Part shown: positions 1 to 11,399 of the stretch, piece after piece | Layout of the letters: each line of letters opens with the position of its first letter | How positions within the stretch are numbered: the first letter of the stretch is position 1 | Assembly (NCBI GenBank): GCA_026874595.1 | Contig: CM049313.1 | Location: forward strand, 34,189,159 to 34,253,158 | Reading direction: 5' to 3' | Source: Sipunculus nudus | Taxonomy: Eukaryota; Annelida; Sipuncula; Golfingiida; Sipunculidae | Length of the DNA: 64,000 nucleotides | Notes under the pieces: generated by a model | What the model was told of the DNA's origin: nothing | Database searches by the model: none | Seen by the model: the letters and a program-made list of their open reading frames with translations, nothing else | Position numbers and translations under genes: made by a program

Positions 1-480
1 CGCAATCATTGTGCAGTCTTGCCATATTTTGGATTTTTTGTCTCATTCCAATTCAGTGCAAGGTAAGACGTGTTTCACTCGACAGTCGATGGAATAGTTC
101 CTGCAGCCAACTTTAATACTGTCTACTTTGTATGAAAAAAATTCCTGGAAAAATATGCGGACAGGAATACTAGTACAGACTATTGAATGAACTATTTTGG
201 GGCCTTTTCAAATCCACAGAGCTTGAAAGTAACATGTTTTCTTATCCTAGTTCAATAGACACTCCCACTTACATGCTATCTGATGGTAATTGGTTTAGAT
301 TATAGAGAAGCAGGGACATTAGGGACATTTATTAAAAGGTGCACAGAGGTTTATAAACATTTTGAAAAATGCAAGTGTCCATTCCATTTCTAGAGAATTG
401 ATCTCAATCATTCTTGATTTAAAGGAATGCAATTAAGATTTTACAGGATATCTTAATTATAGATAAATTTGTTATTTCAG

Positions 481-597
481 TAAATTTGTCCTCCCTGATG
501 CAAAAAGGATTGAGGTAGAGCAAGCACAACAAACCAAACTAGAAATTCTTGCTTTTACCAACCCAGACAAATCAACAGTGTTTGTGGTGTTAAACAG
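481..597 (+). CDS. GBA: Glucosylceramidase (lysosomal acid beta-glucosidase), penultimate coding exon
   Basis: The exon sits between an acceptor (ttatttcag, ending at 480) and a donor (AACAG|GTAAGC). It reads in one frame from FVLPDAKRIEVE to FVVLNR and enters and leaves in phase 2. The human enzyme has a closely similar stretch here: the C-terminal beta-sandwich of glycoside hydrolase family 30 after the HFSKF junction, with a V-V-V-L-N-R strand. The enzyme hydrolyses glucosylceramide to glucose and ceramide in the lysosome. The acid/base and nucleophile glutamates lie in upstream exons outside the window. The phase at the 5' edge (AG + T giving S, then KF) agrees with the vertebrate HFS|KF junction as I recall it. 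No convincing upstream exon is visible in bases 1-480. The identification rests on this exon and the last one together; a GBA paralogue is possible. Confidence 0.82.
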
Positions 598-1042
598 GTA
601 AGCAACACACAAATATGTCCAATTAAGAAATGGGTAAAATCTCTGTTACAAGCATTTGTATATAGTAAGTTTATTTAAATTTTTTTTTGTTAGAGTTACC
701 ACCTCAAATTTTAATGATAGCTTAACTAAGTGTATACCTGTGATAAATTTGGACTCAAGTCAACTTTTTTAGGGACTCAAAGATGAAGGTAAGGACTCCA
801 GAAATAAGACTAAATCTATCTAGAGTTTAGTCACATTCTATAAAGACTTACATGTGCAAAAGTATTAACTGAATATTTCAAAGCTTAAACTCTGCATTGG
901 TAGCTACATGTGACTTAAAGTTCAAGTTATTGAAATGTGTGCTCATAAAACATGACCGTGTGAATGAAACACAGCTGTTAGGCTATTGGATCTCTATAAA
1001 CAAGAGCCATTCTACAGATGTTTATTATATACTGTATTTGAT

Positions 1043-1215
1043 GGGGCCTGGACAGTCGAGGGGTTAAATGCTTGGCTCTCTCTGCTGGCGACCCCAGTTC
1101 AATCCCAAGCATAGCTATGAGAGAGGGTTGTAGTTGCCCGTCCAAGGCCAGTGGTTTTCTCTGGGTTCTCCGGTTTCCTCCACCTATACAGTCTAGAGAA
1201 CGCCAAAATCTTAAC
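1043..1215 (+). repeat. tRNA-derived SINE
   Basis: It begins ggggcctggacagtcgaggg (A-box-like) and carries a B-box-like agttcaatccc about 45 bases later. It then has the pyrimidine-rich core with gttctccggtttcctccacc, which resembles conserved SINE core domains described in molluscs and other invertebrates. The head resembles a serine/leucine-type tRNA. No clear tail repeat or target duplication was found. It lies in the sense direction in the GBA intron. Confidence 0.6.
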
Positions 1216-3739
1216 CATTGAGAGTGCTGAAATTAGTTATTATAACTAATTGCACAATCCATGTAAAATAAATAAGTTTAAAATGTTTTTGACTGGTACC
1301 CAGTGCTTTATAATCCACACAGCTCTCAACCAAACAAAGAAGCACAAGAGAAAAACCATAGCATTAGCAATCAGTGTACAACCACATTATGAAAAGCATC
1401 CTCAGTTCTTTAACTTTGGCCTAGTTTTAGGTCAGAAGTGCTTTATTTTAGATATGGCTGGCTCTATGTCATTGTGATTATTTTCTTTAAAAATAAAACT
1501 GATGTCATTGTGAAGTAAATCACTTGCTGGTTCTAATGTTAAAGTGAATGTTGTTAACTCTGATCCAAGTGGTACCTTCTTGTATTATTGTGAATCAGTG
1601 ACATATATTTGTCTTACCAGTCTCTAGGTATTATTACCTAAAAGCCACATATTCCACTACTTTTTCTGTAGAGTTTATGTGATTTCTGGTTTACCCTTCA
1701 TACATATAAATGAACTCTAGGTAATTCCTGTAAGGAAAAGTTCTTATAATGCCTCAGTGATGAATGTTTTAACTTATCATCAGATTTTTAGTAAACTCAG
1801 AAATAATGACAAACAGAAAAAACCATGTAATCTGAGGTGGTTGGTTGCATATATGGGAGAGTTGAATGATCACTTTTAGTAGCACCTTTCCAAAGTCATG
1901 TTTATAATATGTGTCAGGCCCCCCCCCCCCCACATATTATAAACATGTGGATATAAACAAAATGAACAGCCTGTGAACAATGGGATCAGCGTTTTTCATA
2001 AGTGTCTGTCTTCTGTCCATCAGTCTGTACATCTGCCCATTAGACTGGCACGTTTTCAAACCATTAGCCCTATGAATCCAAAATTTGACATACTGTTAGA
2101 TGTCCCTAAGTTCTCCTATCAAACCCAAAACTGGGTCATTGCAATTTTATTCCTTTGAGAAATAAAGGAAATACCTCAATTTTCCATTGAAAACCCGTTG
2201 TTACACTATAGAACTGCCTGATATCAACACCACTTGTCTGTTTTTTTACATATTTAACATAAATATTTCTTCATATATTGCCTCAAATTAGGTCAGTATT
2301 GCATAATTTGTAAAAGTTGTGGACAGGAACATTATGTACCTTATCAAAGCAGCAAGAAATAGATTTTGACACATAACATTGTAGCTGTGAAGCTGTATCT
2401 TTATTCAAGGATATTACTTTTTATGATCAAGATTTGATTGAAATTAGTACAGAATTTTCTTAATTTATAAGTTATTAGTGTAAATGTAAAATCAGCACCT
2501 TAAATAACCAACTTTGAACATGGCACCTTTTTTTCAGGTAAGCTCTGTTGTTTAATATTCACAGCATTAACACAAAAGGTTTTAATCTTTTAAAATCTGT
2601 TATTTGTAAACATAAGCTTCAAAATGGGGCTAGAAATTGAATTCTTTGTGGCGCCCTAATGTATTCATTTTGCATTGTCAAGTTCCAGGCAACCCACTTA
2701 TGGTCAATGGAGATAACTTTATATACAGCGAGGTTAAGATTATTTATGCATCAGAGAAGGAGAACCCCTGCCCCCCCCACCACACATGGCAATATACACC
2801 TAGACTGGCCCAGTCAATGAAATGGCTCTGACAGAGATATCAAACGGCTCTCACTGTGTCGCACTTAGTGGCGGTACTGCTACCATGGGGCAACTTACAT
2901 AACTAATTACCATTCTCTGACCCTCTTATTTCATAGACTGGTAAACTTGGGCCATTCAGCGCCACACATCATCGCCTCCCAGTGGTGTAAGGAGCAATTA
3001 TAGTGGTCTTTCCCAGAATCTTTTTTCCAAAACCAACATGGTTAAATCAGTAACCGCCTATTGTGGGCTTCCAGCTTGCTATATTTATAAATATATTCCC
3101 ATTTTATCAGTCTTAATATGTTTAGGTCCTCGGCTTTTTGAGTACGGCAAGATTTTTAACACTTTATAACACCCTCAGCCTCAGTGAGTCAGTGTGTCAC
3201 TGTTTATCAGACCATTGCTTATTGCAGCAGGCTGGTTTTAAAATGTGTCTTCAGCTCAGCCAATCAGCGTGAGATATTCAGGGACGAATGCAGTCAAACT
3301 GTTATTCATGTACCGGCTGACTGAAACAATCATGACGTTCAGCATATTGGCAACTCAACAGTGGCAAAACTTTCATGTGTATACCTTGAACACTAACAAA
3401 TACACAGTACAAAATCGATGCGATATTGTCTACAATACTCTTGAATTTGCCCATGGACCGTATGTTTGAACAGCAGAGATGTATCATAGGACACGAAGGT
3501 CTATGTATGGACTTTCTGAAAACATGCATGATTTCAGTGCGAATGTTACCAAGCGGGTTGAGCTGTCTGTTGCCTATGGGACGCTGTTAGCCTCCTCATA
3601 GCAACGGTGCCATTCACAGGAGGCCAGGCAGCCTGATATGCAAATGCGAGGGAATCGTAAGGAGCCTTGTGACGCCTCAATATGCAAATATCAGGGATTC
3701 GCCATACAGACTTTACAGGGCTTTAGTGATAAGCGCAAG
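1216..3739. other. Intronic sequence without recognised genes
   Basis: AT-rich intron DNA with a C run at 1920-1931. The 2760-3739 part, with gactggcccagtcaatg, is moderately GC-rich and partly resembles 27880-28050, so it is probably an old interspersed repeat. Open frames here are short and unlike any known protein. Confidence 0.4.
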
Positions 3740-3833
3740 AACTGAGTTACGTCGCGTCTATCGGTACATGGAATCATGTTTCATTTGAAGCATTTTAGCA
3801 GTAAACATCAATACACTAAAGCCCAGGCAGGGC
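3740..3833 (+). repeat. Interspersed repeat copy ending in an AGCCC..GGGCT hairpin (copy 1)
   Basis: The stretch from gagttacgtc to the end, with tctatcggtaca, shared blocks and taaagcccaggcagggctaa, is closely repeated at 28050-28148. Both copies stop just after the small hairpin AGCCC-agGCA-GGGCT followed by AA, which suggests a defined 3' terminus. Family unknown. Confidence 0.5.
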
Positions 3834-3882
3834 TAATATTCACCAAGTGTAATGCAATAATTGTTCTTGTGTAATGCAATAA

Positions 3883-4470
3883 GGCCAAAAAAAATAAAAG
3901 GTATGGTTCTCAGGCATTTCCCATGTTAATTTTAACCCCCCGCTTAAAATTTTTTATTTTGATTTTTCGTCTTTCAAGAAGATAAAATAATACAATTTTG
4001 ATAAGGCCAAAATAAAAAAAAGGTATGGTTCTCAGGCACTTTTTTTCAGAAATCAATGCGGGCGGGCGCTTTTTTTATTTTAAATTTTTTGGTATGTTTC
4101 GATAAAAATGTCAAATGATAAGGGTAAAGCAAGAAAATAACAGTTTTATTTTGCTAAATAAGTAAAAGCACTACAAAACAAAGGAAATTGTATGGTTTTA
4201 TCTTCTTGAAAGAAATTTCGGAGCGGCAGCAGCTCAAAATTGGAAATTTTTTATTGAAAATCAAAATAAAAAGTTTTGATGCGGAGGTTTAAAATTGATG
4301 CGGGCGGTGCCTGAGAACCATACCTTTAATTTTTTTTGGCCTAAGATTTCCTTTTTTATATTGTACTTTTGCCTGCTTAGCAAAACAATTATGTTATTTA
4401 AAAAAAATAAATAAAATAAAATATCGCCCACCCACACTGGTTTATGAAAAAAGTGCCTGAGAACCAGACC
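3883..4470. mobile_element. Harbinger-like MITE (outer copy), split by a second copy
   Basis: The left part (3883-4001) starts after TAA with ggccaaaaaaaataaaaggt and ATGGTTCTCAGGC. The right part (4345-4470) ends in gtgcctgagaaccagacc and then runs directly into a hairpin-headed repeat, having lost its terminal GGCC. Internal blocks (tttcaagaagataaaat, tacaattttgat, atttccttt) line up with the copies at 18590 and 44461. It is non-coding. The inner copy at 4005-4341 interrupts it. Confidence 0.6.
4005..4341. mobile_element. Harbinger-like MITE nested inside another copy, TAA target duplication
   Basis: It is bounded by GGCC at both ends and flanked by TAA (4002-4004 and 4342-4344). Long terminal inverted repeats contain AAGGTATGGTTCTCAGGCA and its complement TGCCTGAGAACCATACCTTT. 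It lies in the opposite orientation to the outer copy. The target ttgaTAAgatttcc differs by one base from the same point in the copy at 44461 (ttgaTCAgatttcc). A 3-bp T-W-A duplication is typical of PIF/Harbinger MITEs; the superfamily is inferred from that alone. Confidence 0.68.
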
Positions 4471-6150
4471 TTTTTAGCTCAGCTGACTATAAGTCATCTG
4501 AGCCATAGTTGTGGTCCATTGACCGTCGTCCGTCCGTAAGACTGGCACGTTTTGACACCATTGGACCTACGAATCTGAAATTTGCCATACAGTTAGATGT
4601 CCCCAAAATCTAAGGAAAAACCTCAATTTTTTATTAGAAATCTATTTTCACACTTCAGGACTGCCTAATATCAAAACCACTCATCTGGTTTTCTTCATAT
4701 TTACCATAAATATTACTCTATATAGTTCCTATGTACATGCCTGAAATTATGTCTGTATTATATAATTTAAGAAAGTTATGGGCCAGAACATAATGCATTT
4801 TGTAAAAAATCAGGAAAGATATTTGGTCACTTAAGACCAAAAGTGTTAAAGGTAGGGACTTTTTTTCAGTAATACAACTTAAATTGATCAAAATTTAATT
4901 GTATACCAAAAATTAGATCAAAATCTGTTAAATTTTTTTAAATATTGGCAAAAATATAAAATTGGTACCTTAAATTTTGCCCAAGTTTGACCATGGCACG
5001 TTTTTTTCCTGTACGTCCTGTGGATTTAATTTTCACAGCATGTTTTTGTTAGTATTTTGTCTGTTAACACCAAAAATTTGAAACCAGTTGATCAAAAACT
5101 GTAGATTTTATTCAAGTTTTTAAGCACCATGTAACATATTGTTTACATCAGGCTAGTGATATGCAGTTTGCAAGAGCTTAGCTCCCCAGCTTAAGCTCTC
5201 AGTTCCTAAAATTTGGCATACAATTAGATGTCTCCAAAATTTCCTACCATGCCAAGAATTTGGTCACTAGGACTTAATACCTTTGAGATATTAATGAAAA
5301 ACTTCATTTTTCAATTAAAAACCCATTGTTACACTTCAATACTGCCTAATATCAAAACCACTGATCTGACTTTAATCATATATAATATACATGTTTTTCT
5401 ATACATTCCCTGTGCACATGCCAGAAATGATGTCAGTATTGCGTAATTGTTTTAAGTTATGGGCCCAAACATAATGCACTAATATAAATAAAAGTCATAA
5501 AACCAGGTACTTATGATCATTATTTAAATGTGTGAATTTTGTACATTCTGGATTCTCAACACCATTGTTTGGTGAAAACTGAATAAATACCAGACATGGA
5601 GGGAATACTTTGCAATTGTATTTAAATACGAATATGAATATGTACTCCATTATAAAATTTCTTGCATAAAGAATGGGAATTCAGGTAAATGAAAGTATAT
5701 GAATACCAGTGCAAATACTTTCCAAATGTATTCATGAATGCATTCATGAATATATTCTTTAATATTATTTTTATAATAATTTCAGTTATATTCCATTTTA
5801 AAAATCATACGATTCTCTTATTATTTTTAATTAAAATTATATCTGGGACAATATTTGTAATTTTTTTAATAAATAGTTAAACTCTTATATTATATGTTCT
5901 GCTTATAAGTTATATGTCCAAGTCAAAATCTGTGTGACAATAGTACTCCATTTGTTAATAAAATAAATGAAATCAATTCTCTTCTCTGTCTCCAAAGGTA
6001 CTATCAAAATCATATATAAGCTTAACAACAACAACTCATAATACAGCTTATACTTATTACCACACAAAACCAGCATGTGCCTCATTTCTAAATCATATTT
6101 TTTTATCATATATAACAGCTGAGCGCCATGACCCATAGGTCCCTTGTTTA
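4471..6150 (+). repeat. Hairpin-headed dispersed repeat, full-length candidate
   Basis: It opens with tttttagctcagctgactat and aagtcatctgagcc, an imperfect inverted repeat, then ccgtcgtccgtccgtaag. Non-coding modules follow (ctgcctaatatcaaaaccac recurs about every 600-660 bases). It ends in gccatgacccataggtcccttgttt, where GACC-cata-GGTC forms a hairpin just before CTTGTTT. The same head recurs near 9586, 10634, 17046, 26697 and 53459, and the same kind of end at 15180, 16946, 19783 and 55823. No protein is encoded. Confidence 0.5.
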
Positions 6151-8540
6151 GATTTTATAGGGAAAAAGCTAAAAAAGCTTTAAAAATCTTCTTTTCCAAA
6201 ACTGTTCAGCCAAATTGTCCAATATTCCACAGCAATGATTCTTGGAACAATCTCTCTCAAGTTTGTTCGAATGATTTTTGGCTGTGTTAAAGGAAGTTGA
6301 ACTTAGTCATTTGTCCAAAAAAGCATACTAAAATTACAATCTCAGAAATGGCAGGAGCTATCATCACCAAATTTTATGCCAATCTTGGTCATATCTGAAA
6401 TTGAGGTATTGGTGGCACCACCTGCATCAGCCTTTTTGTACGGGGGTCATCAGTGCCCGTATCATATTGATGGCTACAAAAAACTTCTTCTCTGAAACCA
6501 TATGGCCAAATTGTATAATATTGCTAAGAAATGATCCTAGTGTAGTGCTTACTGAAGTTTGTTCAAATAGTCTCAGTTCAGTGACTTTTGGCTGAGTTTT
6601 GGGAAGTTGAATTTAGTCATATGCCATAACAGCCCATTTTAGCTCAGTGGCTACAAAGATCTTCTTCTCAAAAACCACTGGGCCAAATTCTTAAATCTCA
6701 CATATTAATTATCCTTAGATGTTGGTAATTCAAGTTTGTTCAAATGGTTTTGGTTCAGTAATTTTTGGCTGAGTTATGGAAGCTTAACTTAGCCATTTTG
6801 CTGTATTTTCCCATATGAGTTATAAACCTGCAAAACGTTATTTTGACTGATGCCACTGAGGCCAATTTGTTTAATATTTTACAAGAATAATCCCCTGAAT
6901 AATTCTTATGATAATTGTCTTTTATGGTTCCAAAGAATGAATTTTGGCTGAATTATAAAGATTGAATGGAGTCATTTTACCATATAAGTTTGCTGTGTGA
7001 AGCATATACATCTAGCCTGGCACCAGTTTATCAGCATCTGTTACATCATGCTTTTAGACATTTAGATTTCAGGTTATCTATGGTTAATATTGACAAGAAT
7101 GTTTTATAAAAGCTTTTAAAAAATGTAGATTTATGATTTTAGATATTCCTCATGCCAGGCAATGTTTACAATCACAGGTATACAGCTATCTGTGGGGATA
7201 TAAAGATGGCTGTACATGGATTATAAATAATTGGTATCCATACTCAACTTTATTAAATATTTTGCCATTAGTGAGATGTATCTGTATTATAATTTTGCAT
7301 TCAGTATGCATCTGTAGTATTTTTTAGCAAACCTGTGAGCTAATGCGATGGTGTAGTGTTGTCTGTCATCTGTACATTAACCCATACTATTTTGAAAACA
7401 ACTGGAGCTAGTATCATGAAATTTAATGCAAAAAATTAGCCATCTGAAAAACTCATTTTCTTAGATTTTATAGAGAAAAGCTAAAAACCTTTTAAAATCT
7501 TCTCCTCCAAAACGGTCAAGCCAAAATGTTCAATATTTCACAGAAATAATCTTTTATACCATCTCTCTAAAGTTTGTTCGAATGGTTCATGTTCGGTGAA
7601 TTTTGGCCAAGTAACAGGAAGTTGAACTTAGCTAACTGTCCAAAAAAGCATACTAAAATTACAGTCTCAGAAACGGCCGGAGCTATCATCACCAAATTTT
7701 ATGCCAGTGTTGGTCACTTGTCTTATATGAAATTCAGGTATTGGTGGCGCCACCTGCACTGACCTTTTTTTTGTATGGGGGTCATTGGTCATCTTTACAT
7801 TAACCCATAATTTCTCAGGAATAGCAAGAGCTAAAATCCCCAAATCTTACGCAATAATCTGTCACATATTAAATGTTGTTGGATTCAGCTTATTTTTTTG
7901 CTATCTGCATTTACTTAGATTTTATAGGGAAAAGCTGAAAAACCTTTAAAAGTCTTCTTCTTATAAACCGTCCAACCAAATTGTTCAATATTTTACAGAA
8001 ATTATCCCAGAGGCAAGCCCTCTCCAATTTGTTCATATAGTTTGCATTTGATGAATTTTAGTGGAGTTACACAAATTTGAACAGTCATTTTGCCAATTAA
8101 GCATACTGACGTAGTAATTTCAGAAAAGACAGAAGCTAGCATTACCAAGTATTGTGCAAATGTTTGTCACATGACTCATATTTGAACTTGCAGATTTTGT
8201 GGTGCCACCTACATTGACCTGTTATGGGCAAAAACCTCATAATTTTAGCCTCTTTCAGCTTAAAATGTTTATGATGAAACTGTCAAGTTGAATCATTTAG
8301 TTTTTCAAAAGAATTATCCTAGGACATGGTTCTTTCAATCATATCAGAAAAGCTTAAGTTGGTCTTATGACCATTATTATGTCTATTTCAAACTGAGGAC
8401 TGCAAAACTGTTCTTTTACAAAATCATTATTTCAATTATAACTTCTGTAACATTGCACAAACAATTATTCTTAGGTGGCCTTTGTTCAAGTTTACTTGAA
8501 TGATTTTTGGCAGAATTATTGGACTTTTAAAAATAAAAGA
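6151..8540 (+). repeat. Diverged tandem modules of roughly 400-450 bp
   Basis: The block ttagattttatagggaaaagct followed by tttaaaaatcttcttttcc and ccaaattgt recurs near 6150, 7463 and 7916. A second block (cagaaatggc, aggagctatcatcaccaaat) recurs near 6345, 7668 and 8120, ending in a GGTGGCxCCACCT palindrome. The copies are degenerate. No coding potential. Confidence 0.5.
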
Positions 8541-8689
8541 ACTTCATCTTTTATTTTTCTAGATATTTTGATAAAAAGTTTACGGATATGTCAGCTTGAA
8601 AAAAAAAACATTTTAGCCAAAGTCTTTCAATATGTGTAAACAGATTTACCAACAGGCCAAGACTGTGTTTGTATCTTTAAATAGGTTGA

Positions 8690-9340
8690 GAAACTGCCAA
8701 CTGTTTCAGATTTGGCAACAGATCAAGAGTTCATTCAGTGCAGCCAGATATAGGTGAAGAGATCAGTCAGTGCAGCCAAGCACAAGGCATGTGATCACCT
8801 CATGGGTGACATGTGAACACCTCATGGGCATGATGTGATCACCTCATGGGTGTCACACCCCTCAGGGCTGCATGTGGAGCCAATCTGTGAGCTTATGCAA
8901 TGGTGTAGCTACTATTTCAGATTTGGCAACAGACCAAAGGTCAGTCTGGATCTATTTTTAGCTTTGGCAGACTGCCAACTGTATGAGATTAGGCAACAGG
9001 TCAAGAGTTCACTCAGTGCAGCCAGGAATAGGTCAGTAGTTCACTCAGTGCAGTAGCTGCATTCTATTTATAGAGTTGGCAGACTGCCCACTGCATCAGA
9101 TTTGGCACCAAAGTTCAGCCTGGATATATTTATAGCTTTGGCAGACTGCCAACTGTGTCAGATTATGGAAAAGGTCAAGAGTTCACTCAGTGCAGCAAGG
9201 TACAGGTCAAAAGTTCACTCAGTCTAGCCAGGTGCAGGTCATGAGCTCACTCAGTGCAGTAGCCTGAGCCAGCAAATTTGTCACAGTTCACTCGGGGCAA
9301 CTGCCTTTCTCATCTAAGCCTGGTCAGCCCCATGCATCAG
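8690..9340 (+). repeat. Short tandem repeat region (gttcactcagtgcagccag motif)
   Basis: The phrases agactgccaactg, cagatttggcaacag, tcaagagttcactcagtgca and atgtgatcacctcatggg are each repeated two to six times in irregular order. This looks like a degenerate minisatellite within a larger repeat. Confidence 0.5.
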
Positions 9341-11399
9341 ACTCAAGGTAAGTTTAATGTATTGGGCGGATGTTTTGATTTGTCTATGTGTCTTTGATGG
9401 CTTTCTTGTTCACAAGACAAGTGTTGCCACCTACAATGACTTTTGCACAGTGTATGTGCCTGCTTGTTTCTACAGAGGAATTTGATATATCAGCCTGAAA
9501 TTGGGCATATATATCTGTATATATGTATATATATCTGATAGCTTTGTTGTATACAAGACTGGTGGTGCCAGCTACAATCGTTAGCTCAGCTGACTGTAAG
9601 TCATCTGAGCTATAGCGATCACTCTTTGTCCGTCATCCGTCCGGCCGTCCAGCCGTCCGGCCGTCCGGCCATTAACAGGGCACAAACTGTAACTACTGAA
9701 CCTAGAATCTTGTAACTTGACATCCCTGAGGTTCATAAAAAATCTACTCGGAAACCTGAAATTAGGTCTCTGTTAGCCATATCCTTCGAGCTATTGGGCT
9801 CTGAAGTACCCCCCAGAATAATGGAAAATTTGATACAAAAGCTCAAGTATCTGAACAACTAATGCAGTGATCACCATGATTTTTTGCATGGATATTGATC
9901 ATGGAGTGTTTCATCAGTTTCTGCAGTCTGGTGGCGCAACCTGTATTTTTTCTATTTTTACAAATGTTTTACTCTATTTTTTAGACCTTAAGATGTGGTC
10001 ATCTGTTAACAGGGCACAAATCATAATGACTGGACCTAGAATCTTCTCTCTTGACATGCAGGGAGGCCCATAAAAAGTCTCTGTGGAAACCTGAAATTAG
10101 GTCTCTGTTACCCATAACCTCTGAGCTATGGGCCTCCGAAGTACCCCCAGAATTATGGAAAATTTGATACAAAAGCTCAAGTATCTGAACAACTATTGCA
10201 TTGATCACCATAATTTTTTCCATGGATATTGATCATGAAACGTTTCATCAGTTTCTGCAGTCTGGTGGCGCCACCTATACTTTTTCGTTTTTCACAAATG
10301 TTTTTCTCTTTATTTGAGACCACTTAAGATGCGGTCATCTGTTAACAGGGCACAAATTATAACAACTTGACCTAGAATCTTCTCTGTTGAAATGCAGTAA
10401 GGCCCATGAAAAGTCTCCTTGGAAATCTGAAATTAGGTCTCTGTTCCCATAAACGCTGAGCTATGGGGCTCCGAAATACCCCCCAGAATAATAAAAAATT
10501 TGATAAAAAAGCTCAAATACCTGAACAACTATTGCATTAATCACCATGATTTTTTGCATGAATATTGATCATGGAATGTTTCATCAGTTTCTGCAGTCTG
10601 TTGGTGCCACCTGTATTTTTTTTTTTTCGATTTTTAGCTCAGCTGACTGTAAGTCATCTGAGCTATAGCGATCACCCTTTGTCCGGCATCAGTCCGGCCG
10701 TTAACAGGGCACAAATCGTAACCGTTAGACCTAGAAACTTCAAACTGTACATCCAGGGAGTTCCTAGGCAAAGCTACTTGTAATCCTGAAATTAGGTCAT
10801 GATGATGTATATTTTGTGAACTACTGGCCGAAAACATGATTTTGAGCACCCTGAATGTCAGATGGGCACAAATCATATCTGTTAGGCGTAGAATCTTCTA
10901 ACACAATATCCTGGGAGGTTCTAGGCAAATATCCTTGTAATCCTGAAATTAGGTCATGGTGACCTACATTTTGCGACCTACAGGCCGAAAACAGGATTTT
11001 AAGTACCCAGAAAGTCAGACAGGGAACAAATTGTATCTGTTAGGCCTAGTATCTTCTTATGTATCATTCTGGAGCGTCCTTGGCAAATGTCCTTGGAAAC
11101 CTGAAATTAGGTCACCATGACCTATATTTTGCAACCTACAGAAAAAGATGTCATAAAAGATGAGCACCCAGACAGTCAGAAGGGGCACAAATTGTATCCA
11201 TTAGGCCTAGAATCTTGTAACATAAAATTGAGGGAGGTCCTAGGCAAATATCCTTGGAAACCTGAAATTAGGTCTCTGTTACCCATATCCTTCGAGCTAT
11301 GGGGCTCTGAAGAACCCCCAGAATAATGCAAAATTTGATACAAAAGCTCAAGTATCTGAATAACTACTGCATTGATCACCATGATTCTTTGCATGAATA

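Noticed and set aside
1-60. Possible upstream GBA exon ending at tgcaag|gtaagac
   Set aside because: No frame matches the expected enzyme sequence before HFSKF, and the phase does not give the conserved residues.
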